This document shows, piece after piece, positions 27,079 to 34,137 of a DNA stretch of 64,000 nucleotides; position 1 is the first letter of the stretch; every line of letters begins with the position of its first letter. Both the position numbers and the translations under genes were made by a program. Source of the stretch: JBMDXB01 sp048594975 (GTDB lineage: Bacteria; Acidobacteriota; Vicinamibacteria; Vicinamibacterales; 2-12-FULL-66-21); the NCBI GenBank assembly GCA_048594975.1, contig JBMDXQ010000007.1, positions 52,684 through 116,683 on the forward strand. The letters are read 5' to 3'. Under the pieces are notes generated by a model. That model worked only from the letters and a program-made list of their open reading frames with translations. It did no database searches and was not told the origin of the DNA.

Positions 27079-29454
27079 TCACCTCGCGCCGGCGCGATGA
27101 CCGAATTGCCCGAGTGCGTGCACGACGGCTTCGCGTACCCCAGCTTCCGTGTCCTTCAGCGCGGCGATCAGGGGATCGACGGCGCGGGCATCGCCGATCT
27201 GTCCGAGCGCGCGTGCCGCGTATTGCCGCACTTCAGCGTTGGCGTCCCTCAGCGCGATGATGAGACCAGGCACGGCTCGTGCGTCGTGCAGCTGCGCGAG
27301 GCCGTGGGCCGCCGCCTCGCGGATCCCGGGGTCCGCGTCCTTCAGCGCCGCGGCCAGCACGTCGACGCGCTGCGGGTTGCGCTGCCGCGCGATGCCATGG
27401 ATCGCCGTCTGCCGGACCTCGGCGTCGGCGTCCTTCAACGCCGTCTCGAGCGCCGGCACGGCTCGCGCGTCGCGGAACCCGCTCAGCGTGTGCACGGCGA
27501 GCTTGCGCACCTCCGGATCGCTGCTCTTGAACGCGTCGAGGAACACGTCGATGTACTTCGGATCGCGCAGGCCGGCCACGCCGTGCATCGCCGCCCGCCG
27601 CACCTCGGGATCGTTGTCCTTCAGCGCGCGGACGAGCGCCTGCGTCACGGCGTCCGAGCGGTACCGGCTGATGGCGTGTACGGCGAACTCGCGGACGTCC
27701 GTGTCTGCATCGGTCGTCGCCGTGATGAGGGCGTCGAGCGCCTGCGGCGACCGAAGGGCCGAGAGCGTGGCGGCGGCCTGACGGCGCACGTCGGCGTTCG
27801 GGTCCTTCAGTGCAGAGACGAGCGCGGCCACGATCTTCGGATCCGCTCCCGGACGATCAACCGCGCGAGCGACCTTGGCGACCGCCTGCTCAGCCAGGTC
27901 TGAGGTCGCGGGGACACCCAGCGCCAGCGCAGCGTCCTTGGCGAACCGATCGGGCTCGATGGGATCGATTCGCGGAACGCCGACGCCGATGCCGGCACCC
28001 TCGCCGGTGCCGCGCCCGCCACCCTCCACGAGGTCCTGGATCTCGAGCTCGAGATCGGCGGGCTCGGTCCCGCTGGCAGGGTCGGGCTTCGGCGCGATCA
28101 TCGGACGCGGCGACGGCGCCGGTTGGGCCCCGCCTGCCAGAACAGGCGCCGGCGTCGTATCGGATGCACCGGCCGACGGTGGGTGGGGTCGGCTCTTCGA
28201 GACAGCCTGACGCGACGCCTGAGCATCCGAGGCGGCAGGAAGCGGCGCGGGCTGCACCGCCGCCAGCGAGACAATCATCGTGAGTGCCAGGGCCGCTCCG
28301 ACCGCGCCCGCGCGCCTCGTGAGCGCGCGGCGGTCGCGATGTCGATCGAGAATCGCGAGCAGCCGCCCTTCGAGCTGCGACGGCCGCGCCATCGCGACGG
28401 CAGCCCACGACGGGCAGCCCGCCGTGCGGAACGCGCGCGCGATGTCCAGCAGGTGGTCCGCATAATCCGGAGCGCTGGCGCCGGCCACGAGGACGAGATC
28501 GTCGCAGGCGCGCTCGCGCTCGGTGCGAAGGTGACGGACCGCCAGCCAGACGAGCGGGTTGAACCAGTGCACCGCGACGGCCACCTGGGCGAGCACCTGT
28601 GTCAGGCAGTCACGACGCTTCGCGTGCGCGAGCTCGTGCAGCAGCACGATCCGTCGCCGCTCCGCGGGCCACGCATCCGCATCCGTTGGCAGCAGCAGCG
28701 ATGGCCGCCGCACGCCCCAGCACACCGGCATCGTCTGGCGGCGGCACCGCAGCAGCCGAACGACGGATGTGCGCGCGGTTCCACCCGCGCGGAGGACGGC
28801 GAACCGCAGCTGGTCCGCGACCCGCCCCGCGAGATCGAGCCAGGCCGGATCCGTAATCGGATCCGCGTGGCGCTCCATCCACCAGAGATGCGCATGACCG
28901 GCGAGGAGCCGGGCGAGCGCGACGATCGCGCCGGCGATCCACACGGCCAGAAGGAGGAACGACACCATCTGGCGGCCCGGCATTCGGGTGATTGGCTCGT
29001 GTGAATTGGCGATCGGCTGGCTGTCTGGAATCAGGCGAGCAGTTTCGACTGCGGACGGCTCGGATCGAGTGAAGGAATCAGGCGAGGTCGACGTCGCCTC
29101 GGAAAGCCGCGGCGCCGCCGAACGAGCGCGCCGCGGCCGAGCGCCGACGAACGGGACCGCCGAATCGGCCTCGCGGGCGCGATTCGCCAGGCGGCCGGTG
29201 GGCTGCCTCTGCGGCTCGGGAGAAATCGTCTCCTCGTGCAACAGCCCTGACGGGAGCACGGCCACGCGCCAGCCGGGCATGAGCAGCGCCAGTGCCGGCA
29301 GCGCGAGCACGCCCGCCAGCGCGGCTGCCCAGATGAAGTGCCGCAGCGCCGCCGATCCGCGGCGAAGCGACCAGCACGCGAGAGCCGTCACACCGACGAC
29401 CAGGGTGGCCTTCGCCGTGATCTCCAGCAGGAACAAGAGGATGGTGCGCTCCAT
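27079..29454 (-). CDS. BlaR1-type M56 metallopeptidase fused to HEAT repeats
   Basis: An inner-membrane zinc peptidase of 791 residues. Hydrophobic helices lie at about 5-30, 38-60 and 163-185, with another after the active site. The zinc motif HELAH is at 273-277 and RERACDDLVL follows, as in BlaR1/MecR1, whose peptidase domain destroys or triggers destruction of the BlaI repressor. Unlike classical BlaR1 there is no penicillin-binding sensor domain; instead, after a proline-rich linker, residues about 530-790 form eight HEAT repeats (ALVSALKDPNADVRRQAAAT). The gene starts 2 bases after the BlaI stop. The HEAT part is probably the sensing or partner-binding module, an inference. Confidence 0.9.
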   Translation of the reverse strand: MERTILLFLLEITAKATLVVGVTALACWSLRRGSAALRHFIWAAALAGVLALPALALLMPGWRVAVLPSGLLHEETISPEPQRQPTGRLANRAREADSAVPFVGARPRRARSAAPRLSEATSTSPDSFTRSEPSAVETARLIPDSQPIANSHEPITRMPGRQMVSFLLLAVWIAGAIVALARLLAGHAHLWWMERHADPITDPAWLDLAGRVADQLRFAVLRAGGTARTSVVRLLRCRRQTMPVCWGVRRPSLLLPTDADAWPAERRRIVLLHELAHAKRRDCLTQVLAQVAVAVHWFNPLVWLAVRHLRTERERACDDLVLVAGASAPDYADHLLDIARAFRTAGCPSWAAVAMARPSQLEGRLLAILDRHRDRRALTRRAGAVGAALALTMIVSLAAVQPAPLPAASDAQASRQAVSKSRPHPPSAGASDTTPAPVLAGGAQPAPSPRPMIAPKPDPASGTEPADLELEIQDLVEGGGRGTGEGAGIGVGVPRIDPIEPDRFAKDAALALGVPATSDLAEQAVAKVARAVDRPGADPKIVAALVSALKDPNADVRRQAAATLSALRSPQALDALITATTDADTDVREFAVHAISRYRSDAVTQALVRALKDNDPEVRRAAMHGVAGLRDPKYIDVFLDAFKSSDPEVRKLAVHTLSGFRDARAVPALETALKDADAEVRQTAIHGIARQRNPQRVDVLAAALKDADPGIREAAAHGLAQLHDARAVPGLIIALRDANAEVRQYAARALGQIGDARAVDPLIAALKDTEAGVREAVVHALGQFGHRAGAR

Positions 29455-29456
29455 CG

Positions 29457-29864
29457 TTACGGCTCGTTTCTTCCTTCCCGTGCCTCGTCGCGCGCCTGGT
29501 CGATCAGCCGCCGCAGCCTGGACAGATCAGCTTCGCTCAGCTCGTCGCCGGAAACTTCCAGCAGCGCGGCGACGACCTGCTCGGCCGATCCCTCGAAGAA
29601 CGTGTTCAGCAGGTGCTTGAGCGCCGAGCGCTTGGCGCGTTCGCGCCCCAGCGTCGGCACATAGACGTAGCGCGGGCCGTCCTGTTCATGCCGCGCGTGC
29701 CCTTTCGTTTCCAGAATCCGGAGCATGGCCCGGACCGCCGAGTAGCTCGGAGGGTCGGGCAGCTCCGACTGGACTTCTGCGGCGGTCGCACGCCCGTGAC
29801 GGTAGAGCACGTCCATGATCTGGCGCTCGCGGCGGCTCAGGTGCGCGTGTCGTGACTTGGTCAT
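29457..29864 (-). CDS. BlaI/MecI/CopY family repressor
   Basis: A winged-helix repressor of 135 residues, first gene of the four-gene operon. SRRERQIMDVLYRHGRATAA and YSAVRAMLRILETKGHARHE are the recognition-helix region; a dimerisation half rich in leucine follows (LKHLLNTFFEGSAEQVVAAL). The family represses its own operon until the partner M56 peptidase inactivates it. The promoter region just upstream carries two copies of the dyad GCTAA-N4-TTAGC, a convincing binding site. No beta-lactamase gene is in the operon; the genes controlled are HEAT proteins. Confidence 0.92.
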   Translation of the reverse strand: MTKSRHAHLSRRERQIMDVLYRHGRATAAEVQSELPDPPSYSAVRAMLRILETKGHARHEQDGPRYVYVPTLGRERAKRSALKHLLNTFFEGSAEQVVAALLEVSGDELSEADLSRLRRLIDQARDEAREGRNEP

Positions 29865-29878
29865 TTGAAAGGTCTGCT

Positions 29879-29942
29879 GCTAAGTTTGCAGCATGATGCT
29901 AATGACTTAGCACGTGAGCCGTCAAGGGCTAAAATTTTAGCC
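29879..29942 (-). promoter_or_regulatory. BlaI-type promoter with repeated dyad operators
   Basis: On the minus strand, TTGACG (29920-29925) and TAGCAT (29896-29901) form a promoter with an 18-base spacer. GCTAATGACTTAGC at 29898-29911 (perfect dyad GCTAA-N4-TTAGC) covers the -10 and spacer. GGCTAAAATTTTAGCC at 29927-29942 is a perfect 16-base palindrome with the same GCTAA-N4-TTAGC core, centred about 29 bases from the first, i.e. on nearly the same helix face. A third, imperfect copy (GCTAAGTTTGCAGC, 29879-29892) lies downstream. This is the layout of bla/mec operators, with a different half-site. Confidence 0.75.
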
Positions 29943-30014
29943 GCCGGTCCCAAACGATTCATTAGACGGTGCCTCGCGGCCTTTTGGTTGTCGCGATCTT
30001 CCTGTCCTACTTCG

Positions 30015-30150
30015 TCCGCTTGGTACAAGGGGCAGCCTCCCCGCGCCCTGCGACCAAGTCCCGATCAGCTGGCCCTGATTGACCTCGCCCTCGTACGTGG
30101 TTGCCGATCGCGCTGACATCGAGCTTCACGTGCAGTCCCGGAAGATGCTG
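30015..30150 (-). pseudogene. fragment of a secreted hydrolase N-terminal domain
   Basis: The minus strand reads TYEGEVNQGQLIGTWSQG followed by GRLPLV, preceded in another frame by GLHVKLDVSAI. The pattern (Y-x-G-x-L, then GTWxQGxxxPL) is the end of the beta-barrel-like N-terminal domain found before alpha/beta-hydrolase or beta-lactamase-like domains in many soil bacteria. The catalytic part is absent and the frame is broken, so it is a relic. Confidence 0.45.
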
Positions 30151-30249
30151 TACGGCGTCACTTCCGCGATGACGACCGTGAACAGCTGGCCGAGAACGAC
30201 CAGGGTGCCCGCCGCAGGAACATCGTCAGGCCGAACACGCCAGACCCGC

Positions 30250-31035
30250 CGCGCCGAAATCGACGCGCACATTGCGGCGGCGACTGACGAGTACGTGCGC
30301 CGGGGCATGACGCCCGAGGAGGCGCGGCCCTCCGCGCTCCGCCGGTTCGGCGGCATCACGCAGACCATCGAAGCCCACTGCGCCCAGCGCCGCTTCACGT
30401 TTCTTTTCCTCGTTGTGTCAGGACCTTCAGTACGCTTTGCGGACGCTGATCAGGGCGCCCGGCTTCGCGATTGTCGCCGTCCTGACGCTGGCGATTGGGA
30501 TTCTCGGAAACACGACGATCTTCAGCGGCGTGAACGCGCTGCTCTTCACCCACTCCCCACTGAGCGCTCGGAGCAAATCGCGCAGGTTGTGCCGGCTGGA
30601 GATCCCGGCGGTAAGCACAAGCTCGAGCTGTACGCGGCTTTGCGCGACAACAACTCCTCATTTGTCGCGCTGGCCGCAATCAGGGACGTCACCGTACCCA
30701 TCAGTGACACCGCTCAGGCCGCCCGAACAGATCAGTACACCGGCGTGGTTCGAGGAGAAGTTGCCAGCGGCAACTGTTTCGACATGCTCGCGGTGGGCGC
30801 GGCGCAGGGCCGCGTGATCACGCCGGACGACGACCGCACGCCGAATGCCCATTCGGTCGTCGTCATAAGCGACAGGCTGTGGAAGACGCGCTTCAACGCC
30901 GACCCGCAGACGCTTGGCCGCCTCACGTACTTGAATAGGAATCCGTTCACGATCATCGGCATCTTGCCGGCGTCGTTCACGGGCACGGTCTTCGCGAACG
31001 AGACGGATTTCTGGGCGCCCGTCGCGCCTGGTAAT
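30250..31035 (+). pseudogene. ADOP permease, decayed N-terminal half
   Basis: Pieces of an ADOP protein appear in order but in alternating frames. RAEIDAHIAAATDEYVRRGM and SALRRFGG are the soluble N-terminal domain; then, after a frameshift near 30410, YALRTLIRAPGFAIVAVLTL and TIFSGVNALLF form the first helix; after a second shift near 30545 the periplasmic MacB domain continues (FVALAAIRDVTVPISD, VVVISDRLWKTRFNADPQTL, TIIGILPASFTGTVFANETD). The sequence stops at about 31035; both FtsX domains are missing. At least two frameshifts and a large 3' deletion make it a pseudogene. Confidence 0.85.
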
Positions 31036-31063
31036 GGAGTGCCTCAGTCACATGTATCGTTGC

Positions 31064-31243
31064 CTGGCGTTCCGCCTCAGCGTCGCGCAAGTGCGCGCGA
31101 GCGACCACGACGATCACGGCGTGATCGTGCGGGCAATCGAGCGGCGCGATCCGGACGAGGCCCGCGAGCAGATGCAGCGGCACATCGGCCGTACCTTCGA
31201 GGCCGCTCTGCCGATGGCGCAAGGCCTGCCCGTCGCTGAGTGA
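31064..31243 (+). pseudogene. C-terminal fragment of a GntR/FCD-type regulator
   Basis: The frame ending at the TGA at 31241-31243 reads DHDDHGVIVRAIERRDPDEA and REQMQRHI, the last helices of an FCD ligand-binding domain (H-x-x-I-x-x-AI-x-x-x-D-x-x-x-A-x-x-x-M-x-x-H-I). The DNA-binding domain is absent, and the preceding sequence belongs to the permease relic, so this is a fragment joined by deletion or recombination. The assignment rests on a short pattern. Confidence 0.45.
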
Positions 31244-31324
31244 CGTCATCCGATGCGTTTGGCGCCCGGCCGACGATCGGCGAGACGCCGAGGCCGGTGA
31301 GGAAGTTCGCCGAGACCTGTTCGA

Positions 31325-31462
31325 CCGCCCCACTTCGTTCGAATCCAGCCGCGCTGCTCGAGCCGCACCAGCGAGGTCTAGATCGTCCCCTGATTCAGAA
31401 TGACGCGGTCTCCGCTGACCTGCTCGATTCTGCGGGCGACGCCATCCCCGTAGAGTGATCCC
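31325..31462 (-). pseudogene. PadR family regulator fragment with internal stop
   Basis: On the minus strand, reading from 31450, the frame gives YGDGVARRIEQVSGDRVILN, then QGTI-stop-TSLVRLEQRGWIRTKWG. This is the core of the PadR winged helix (compare GIANRIRQISRDGLNASQGS and LYPALHRLELSG in the intact PadR at 44.7-45.0 kb). The tyrosine of the conserved LY/IY position has become TAG. It lies head-to-head with the intact permease at 31573, whose regulator it probably was. Confidence 0.7.
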
Positions 31463-31572
31463 AAGGTGGACGACGTGCTGGCAACCCGATCGATCATCTC
31501 GGGCGGAACCGGTGCAACCATTCAGGCAATCCGCCGTCTAAGCACCAGACATTGCTTTCTGGGAGCGCGACG

Positions 31573-34002
31573 ATGCAACTGCTCTGGCAGGATCTCCGGT
31601 ATGCGGCGCGCGGCCTGCGCGGCCGCCCCTCGTTCACCTTCCTGGCGGTGTTGACGCTTGCGCTCGGCATCGGCGCCGCGACGACGATCTTCAGCGTCAT
31701 CTACAACGTGATGCTCGATCCGTTTCCCTACACGGACGCGCATCGCGTGGCGCAAATCCAGATCCGCGATGCGAGCAGCACCCGCCCAGGCGGCCGCACC
31801 TTCTTCCGCACAGCTGAATTCCTCGATTATCAGGAACAGATTCAGGTACTCGACGCCGTCATCGGCGGCAGCATGGAGGATGTCCTGATGACGACGGCGG
31901 AAGGCACCGAACAGGTCACCGGGGGCATGACGACGCCGAACACGTTTCAGTTCCTCGGCGTCCCTGCGATGCTCGGCCGCGCGTTCACGCCCGAAGATGC
32001 GAAGCCGGATGCGCCCCCCGTCTTCGTCGCCGCCCACAAGATGTGGGTCAAGCACTTCAACCGCGCCCCGGACGTCGTGGGCCGGACCTACACGCTGAAC
32101 GGCGTCCCCACGACGCTGGTCGGGGTGATGCCGGCGCGGTTCACCAAGCTCGGAGCCGATCTGTGGAGGCCTGTGGTGCTGAGCCGAGCGGATGCGTCGC
32201 TCGCTCAGCGCTTCTTCATGTTCCAGGGGAAGCTGAAGCCGGGCGTGACGCTGCAGCAGGCGCAGGCCGACATCGAAGTCGTCGCGCGGCGCGTCGCGCA
32301 GCAGTATCCCAACGCGTATCCCAAGCAGTTCACTGTCGCAGTCACGAGCTGGGTCGACGCCATCGTCGGACAGTTCAAGACGACGCTCTATACGCTGGCC
32401 GCGGCCGTCGTGCTGCTGCTCGCGATCTCCTGCTTCAACGTCGCCAACATGCTGCTCGCGCTCGCGACCGCCCGCGAGAAGGAGATGGCGATTCGCGGCG
32501 CGCTCGGCGCCGGGCGGCGGCACCTCCTGCGGCAGCTGCTCGTCGAGAGCCTGCTACTGGCCACGGCGGGCGCGGCGGTCGGATGCCTCTTCGCCTACGC
32601 GGGCACGAAGGGGATCGCGGCGCTCATTCCCGAGGGCTACATTCCGCGCGAAGCGGTGATTCGATTGAACGTGCCCGTGCTGCTGTTCAGCCTCGGCGCG
32701 GCGGTGACGACCGCGCTCGTGTTCGGGCTCGTGCCGGCGTTGCAGGCGGCGAAGCGCAACGTCGTCGAGTCGCTGAAGGACTCGGGGAAGGGCGTGACTG
32801 GCGGATTGCGGCGCGGCTGGCTCCGCCACAGCCTCATCGTCGTCGAAGTGGCGCTGTCGCTGATGCTGCTGGCCGGGGCGGGCCTCCTGATGCGGAGCTT
32901 CGTCGCGCTGCAGCGCGTGGATCTCGGACTGAACCCGGAGAACATCCTCGTCGCGCGGCTGCCGCTTCCGCGCGGCCAGTACGACACGGCGGCCGCCAAG
33001 CAGCGGTTCTTCCAGACGCTGCTGCCGCGGCTGCAGTCGCTGCCCGGTGTGGTGGCGGCGACCGAAACCTCCACGCTTCCGCCGTACGGCGGCATCGGCA
33101 CCGAGATCGAGATCCCCGGCAAGACGCCCGCAGAGCGATGGGATGCGATCTATCAGTTGTGCAGCGAAGGCTACTTCCCCACTCTCGGCCTTCAGATTGT
33201 TCTCGGGCGCGCGCTCTCCGACGTCGAGGTGCACGCCGCGCGGAAGGTCGCGGTCGTCAACCGGATGTTCGTCGAGAAGTATTTCGGGTCGGAAGATCCG
33301 CTGGGCCGGCACGTCCGCCTGAAGAATCTAGAGTCACTGCCGGCGGGACGCGTAGAGAACGCGCTGTTCGAGATCGTGGGAGTCGTCTCAGACGCGAAGA
33401 ACAACGGGATCAAGGATCCGATCAGGCCGGAGGTGTTCATTCCGTACACCGTCACCGGCGCGTTCGAGCGCGGGATTCTCGTACGAACCGAACGCGCGCC
33501 CGAGGCGCTGCTGAACAGCGTGCGGCGGGAGATCTGGGCCGTCGATCGCGGCGTCGCGCTCACGCTCACGGGCACTCTCGTGGACTACCTGAAGCAGTTC
33601 TCGTACGCCGAGCCGCGTTTCAGCCTCGTCGTCCTTGGCATCTTCGCGTCGGTCGGCCTCCTCCTCGTCGCGATGGGCGTCTTCAGCGTGATCGCCTACG
33701 CCGTCTCGCAGCAGACGCATGAGATCGGCATCCGCGTGGCGCTCGGTGCGACCCGCGGCGGCGTGCTGCGTATGGTCGCCGGCACGGGACTGCGGCTGAT
33801 CGTCATCGGCATCGCGCTCGGCCTGGCGGGGAGCTATTTCGCAATCCGCCTGATCGCGGCGCAGATCTGGGGCATCCCACGGTACGACCCGCTGACGCTC
33901 GCCGCCGTCGTCGTTGCGATGCTCGCCGTCGGCCTCGCGGCGTGCTACTTCCCCGCGCGTCGCGCGATGGCCGTCGACCCGATCGTGGCGCTGAGGGTGT
34001 AG
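31573..34002 (+). CDS. ADOP-type ABC permease, 809 aa
   Basis: The ATG at 31573 has GGGAG upstream; the frame extends seven codons further but without a ribosome site. TM1 is in FTFLAVLTLALGIGAATTIF; the MacB-PCD domain covers about 45-250; the first FtsX domain has MAIRGALGAGRRHLLRQLLV and helices around 270-400; the second half repeats this, with IGIRVALGATRGGVLRMVAG near 730 and the usual end PIVALRV. It has no N-terminal soluble domain. Its former PadR partner is the relic just upstream on the opposite strand, and no intact regulator or ATPase is adjacent. The substrate is unknown. Confidence 0.92.
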   Translation: MQLLWQDLRYAARGLRGRPSFTFLAVLTLALGIGAATTIFSVIYNVMLDPFPYTDAHRVAQIQIRDASSTRPGGRTFFRTAEFLDYQEQIQVLDAVIGGSMEDVLMTTAEGTEQVTGGMTTPNTFQFLGVPAMLGRAFTPEDAKPDAPPVFVAAHKMWVKHFNRAPDVVGRTYTLNGVPTTLVGVMPARFTKLGADLWRPVVLSRADASLAQRFFMFQGKLKPGVTLQQAQADIEVVARRVAQQYPNAYPKQFTVAVTSWVDAIVGQFKTTLYTLAAAVVLLLAISCFNVANMLLALATAREKEMAIRGALGAGRRHLLRQLLVESLLLATAGAAVGCLFAYAGTKGIAALIPEGYIPREAVIRLNVPVLLFSLGAAVTTALVFGLVPALQAAKRNVVESLKDSGKGVTGGLRRGWLRHSLIVVEVALSLMLLAGAGLLMRSFVALQRVDLGLNPENILVARLPLPRGQYDTAAAKQRFFQTLLPRLQSLPGVVAATETSTLPPYGGIGTEIEIPGKTPAERWDAIYQLCSEGYFPTLGLQIVLGRALSDVEVHAARKVAVVNRMFVEKYFGSEDPLGRHVRLKNLESLPAGRVENALFEIVGVVSDAKNNGIKDPIRPEVFIPYTVTGAFERGILVRTERAPEALLNSVRREIWAVDRGVALTLTGTLVDYLKQFSYAEPRFSLVVLGIFASVGLLLVAMGVFSVIAYAVSQQTHEIGIRVALGATRGGVLRMVAGTGLRLIVIGIALGLAGSYFAIRLIAAQIWGIPRYDPLTLAAVVVAMLAVGLAACYFPARRAMAVDPIVALRV

Positions 34003-34035
34003 GGACGGGTCAGCCTTCGCGAGGAGAGAGGGCGC

Positions 34036-34137
34036 GGGGAACCCGCGCAAGTGCTGCGGCTCGTGCTGGCGCAGACGGGGCTGCTCATCAGCGCGGGCGT
34101 GGTGCTCGGGATCGGCGGCGTGCTTCTACTGGCTGCG
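34036..34137 (+). pseudogene. ADOP permease C-terminal FtsX fragment
   Basis: Directly after the intact permease, the plus strand reads PAQVLRLVLAQTGLLISAGV followed by VLGIGGVLLLAAE, which is the start of a second FtsX domain (compare GVLRMVAGTGLRLIVIGIAL in the gene before it). It then runs into the 3' end of the next permease, which is on the other strand. Only about 34 codons remain. Confidence 0.6.

Noticed and set aside
32043..33722. A 559-codon plus-strand frame inside the permease at 31.6-34.0 kb
   Set aside because: Shadow in another frame of a complete ADOP gene; arginine-rich with no helices.
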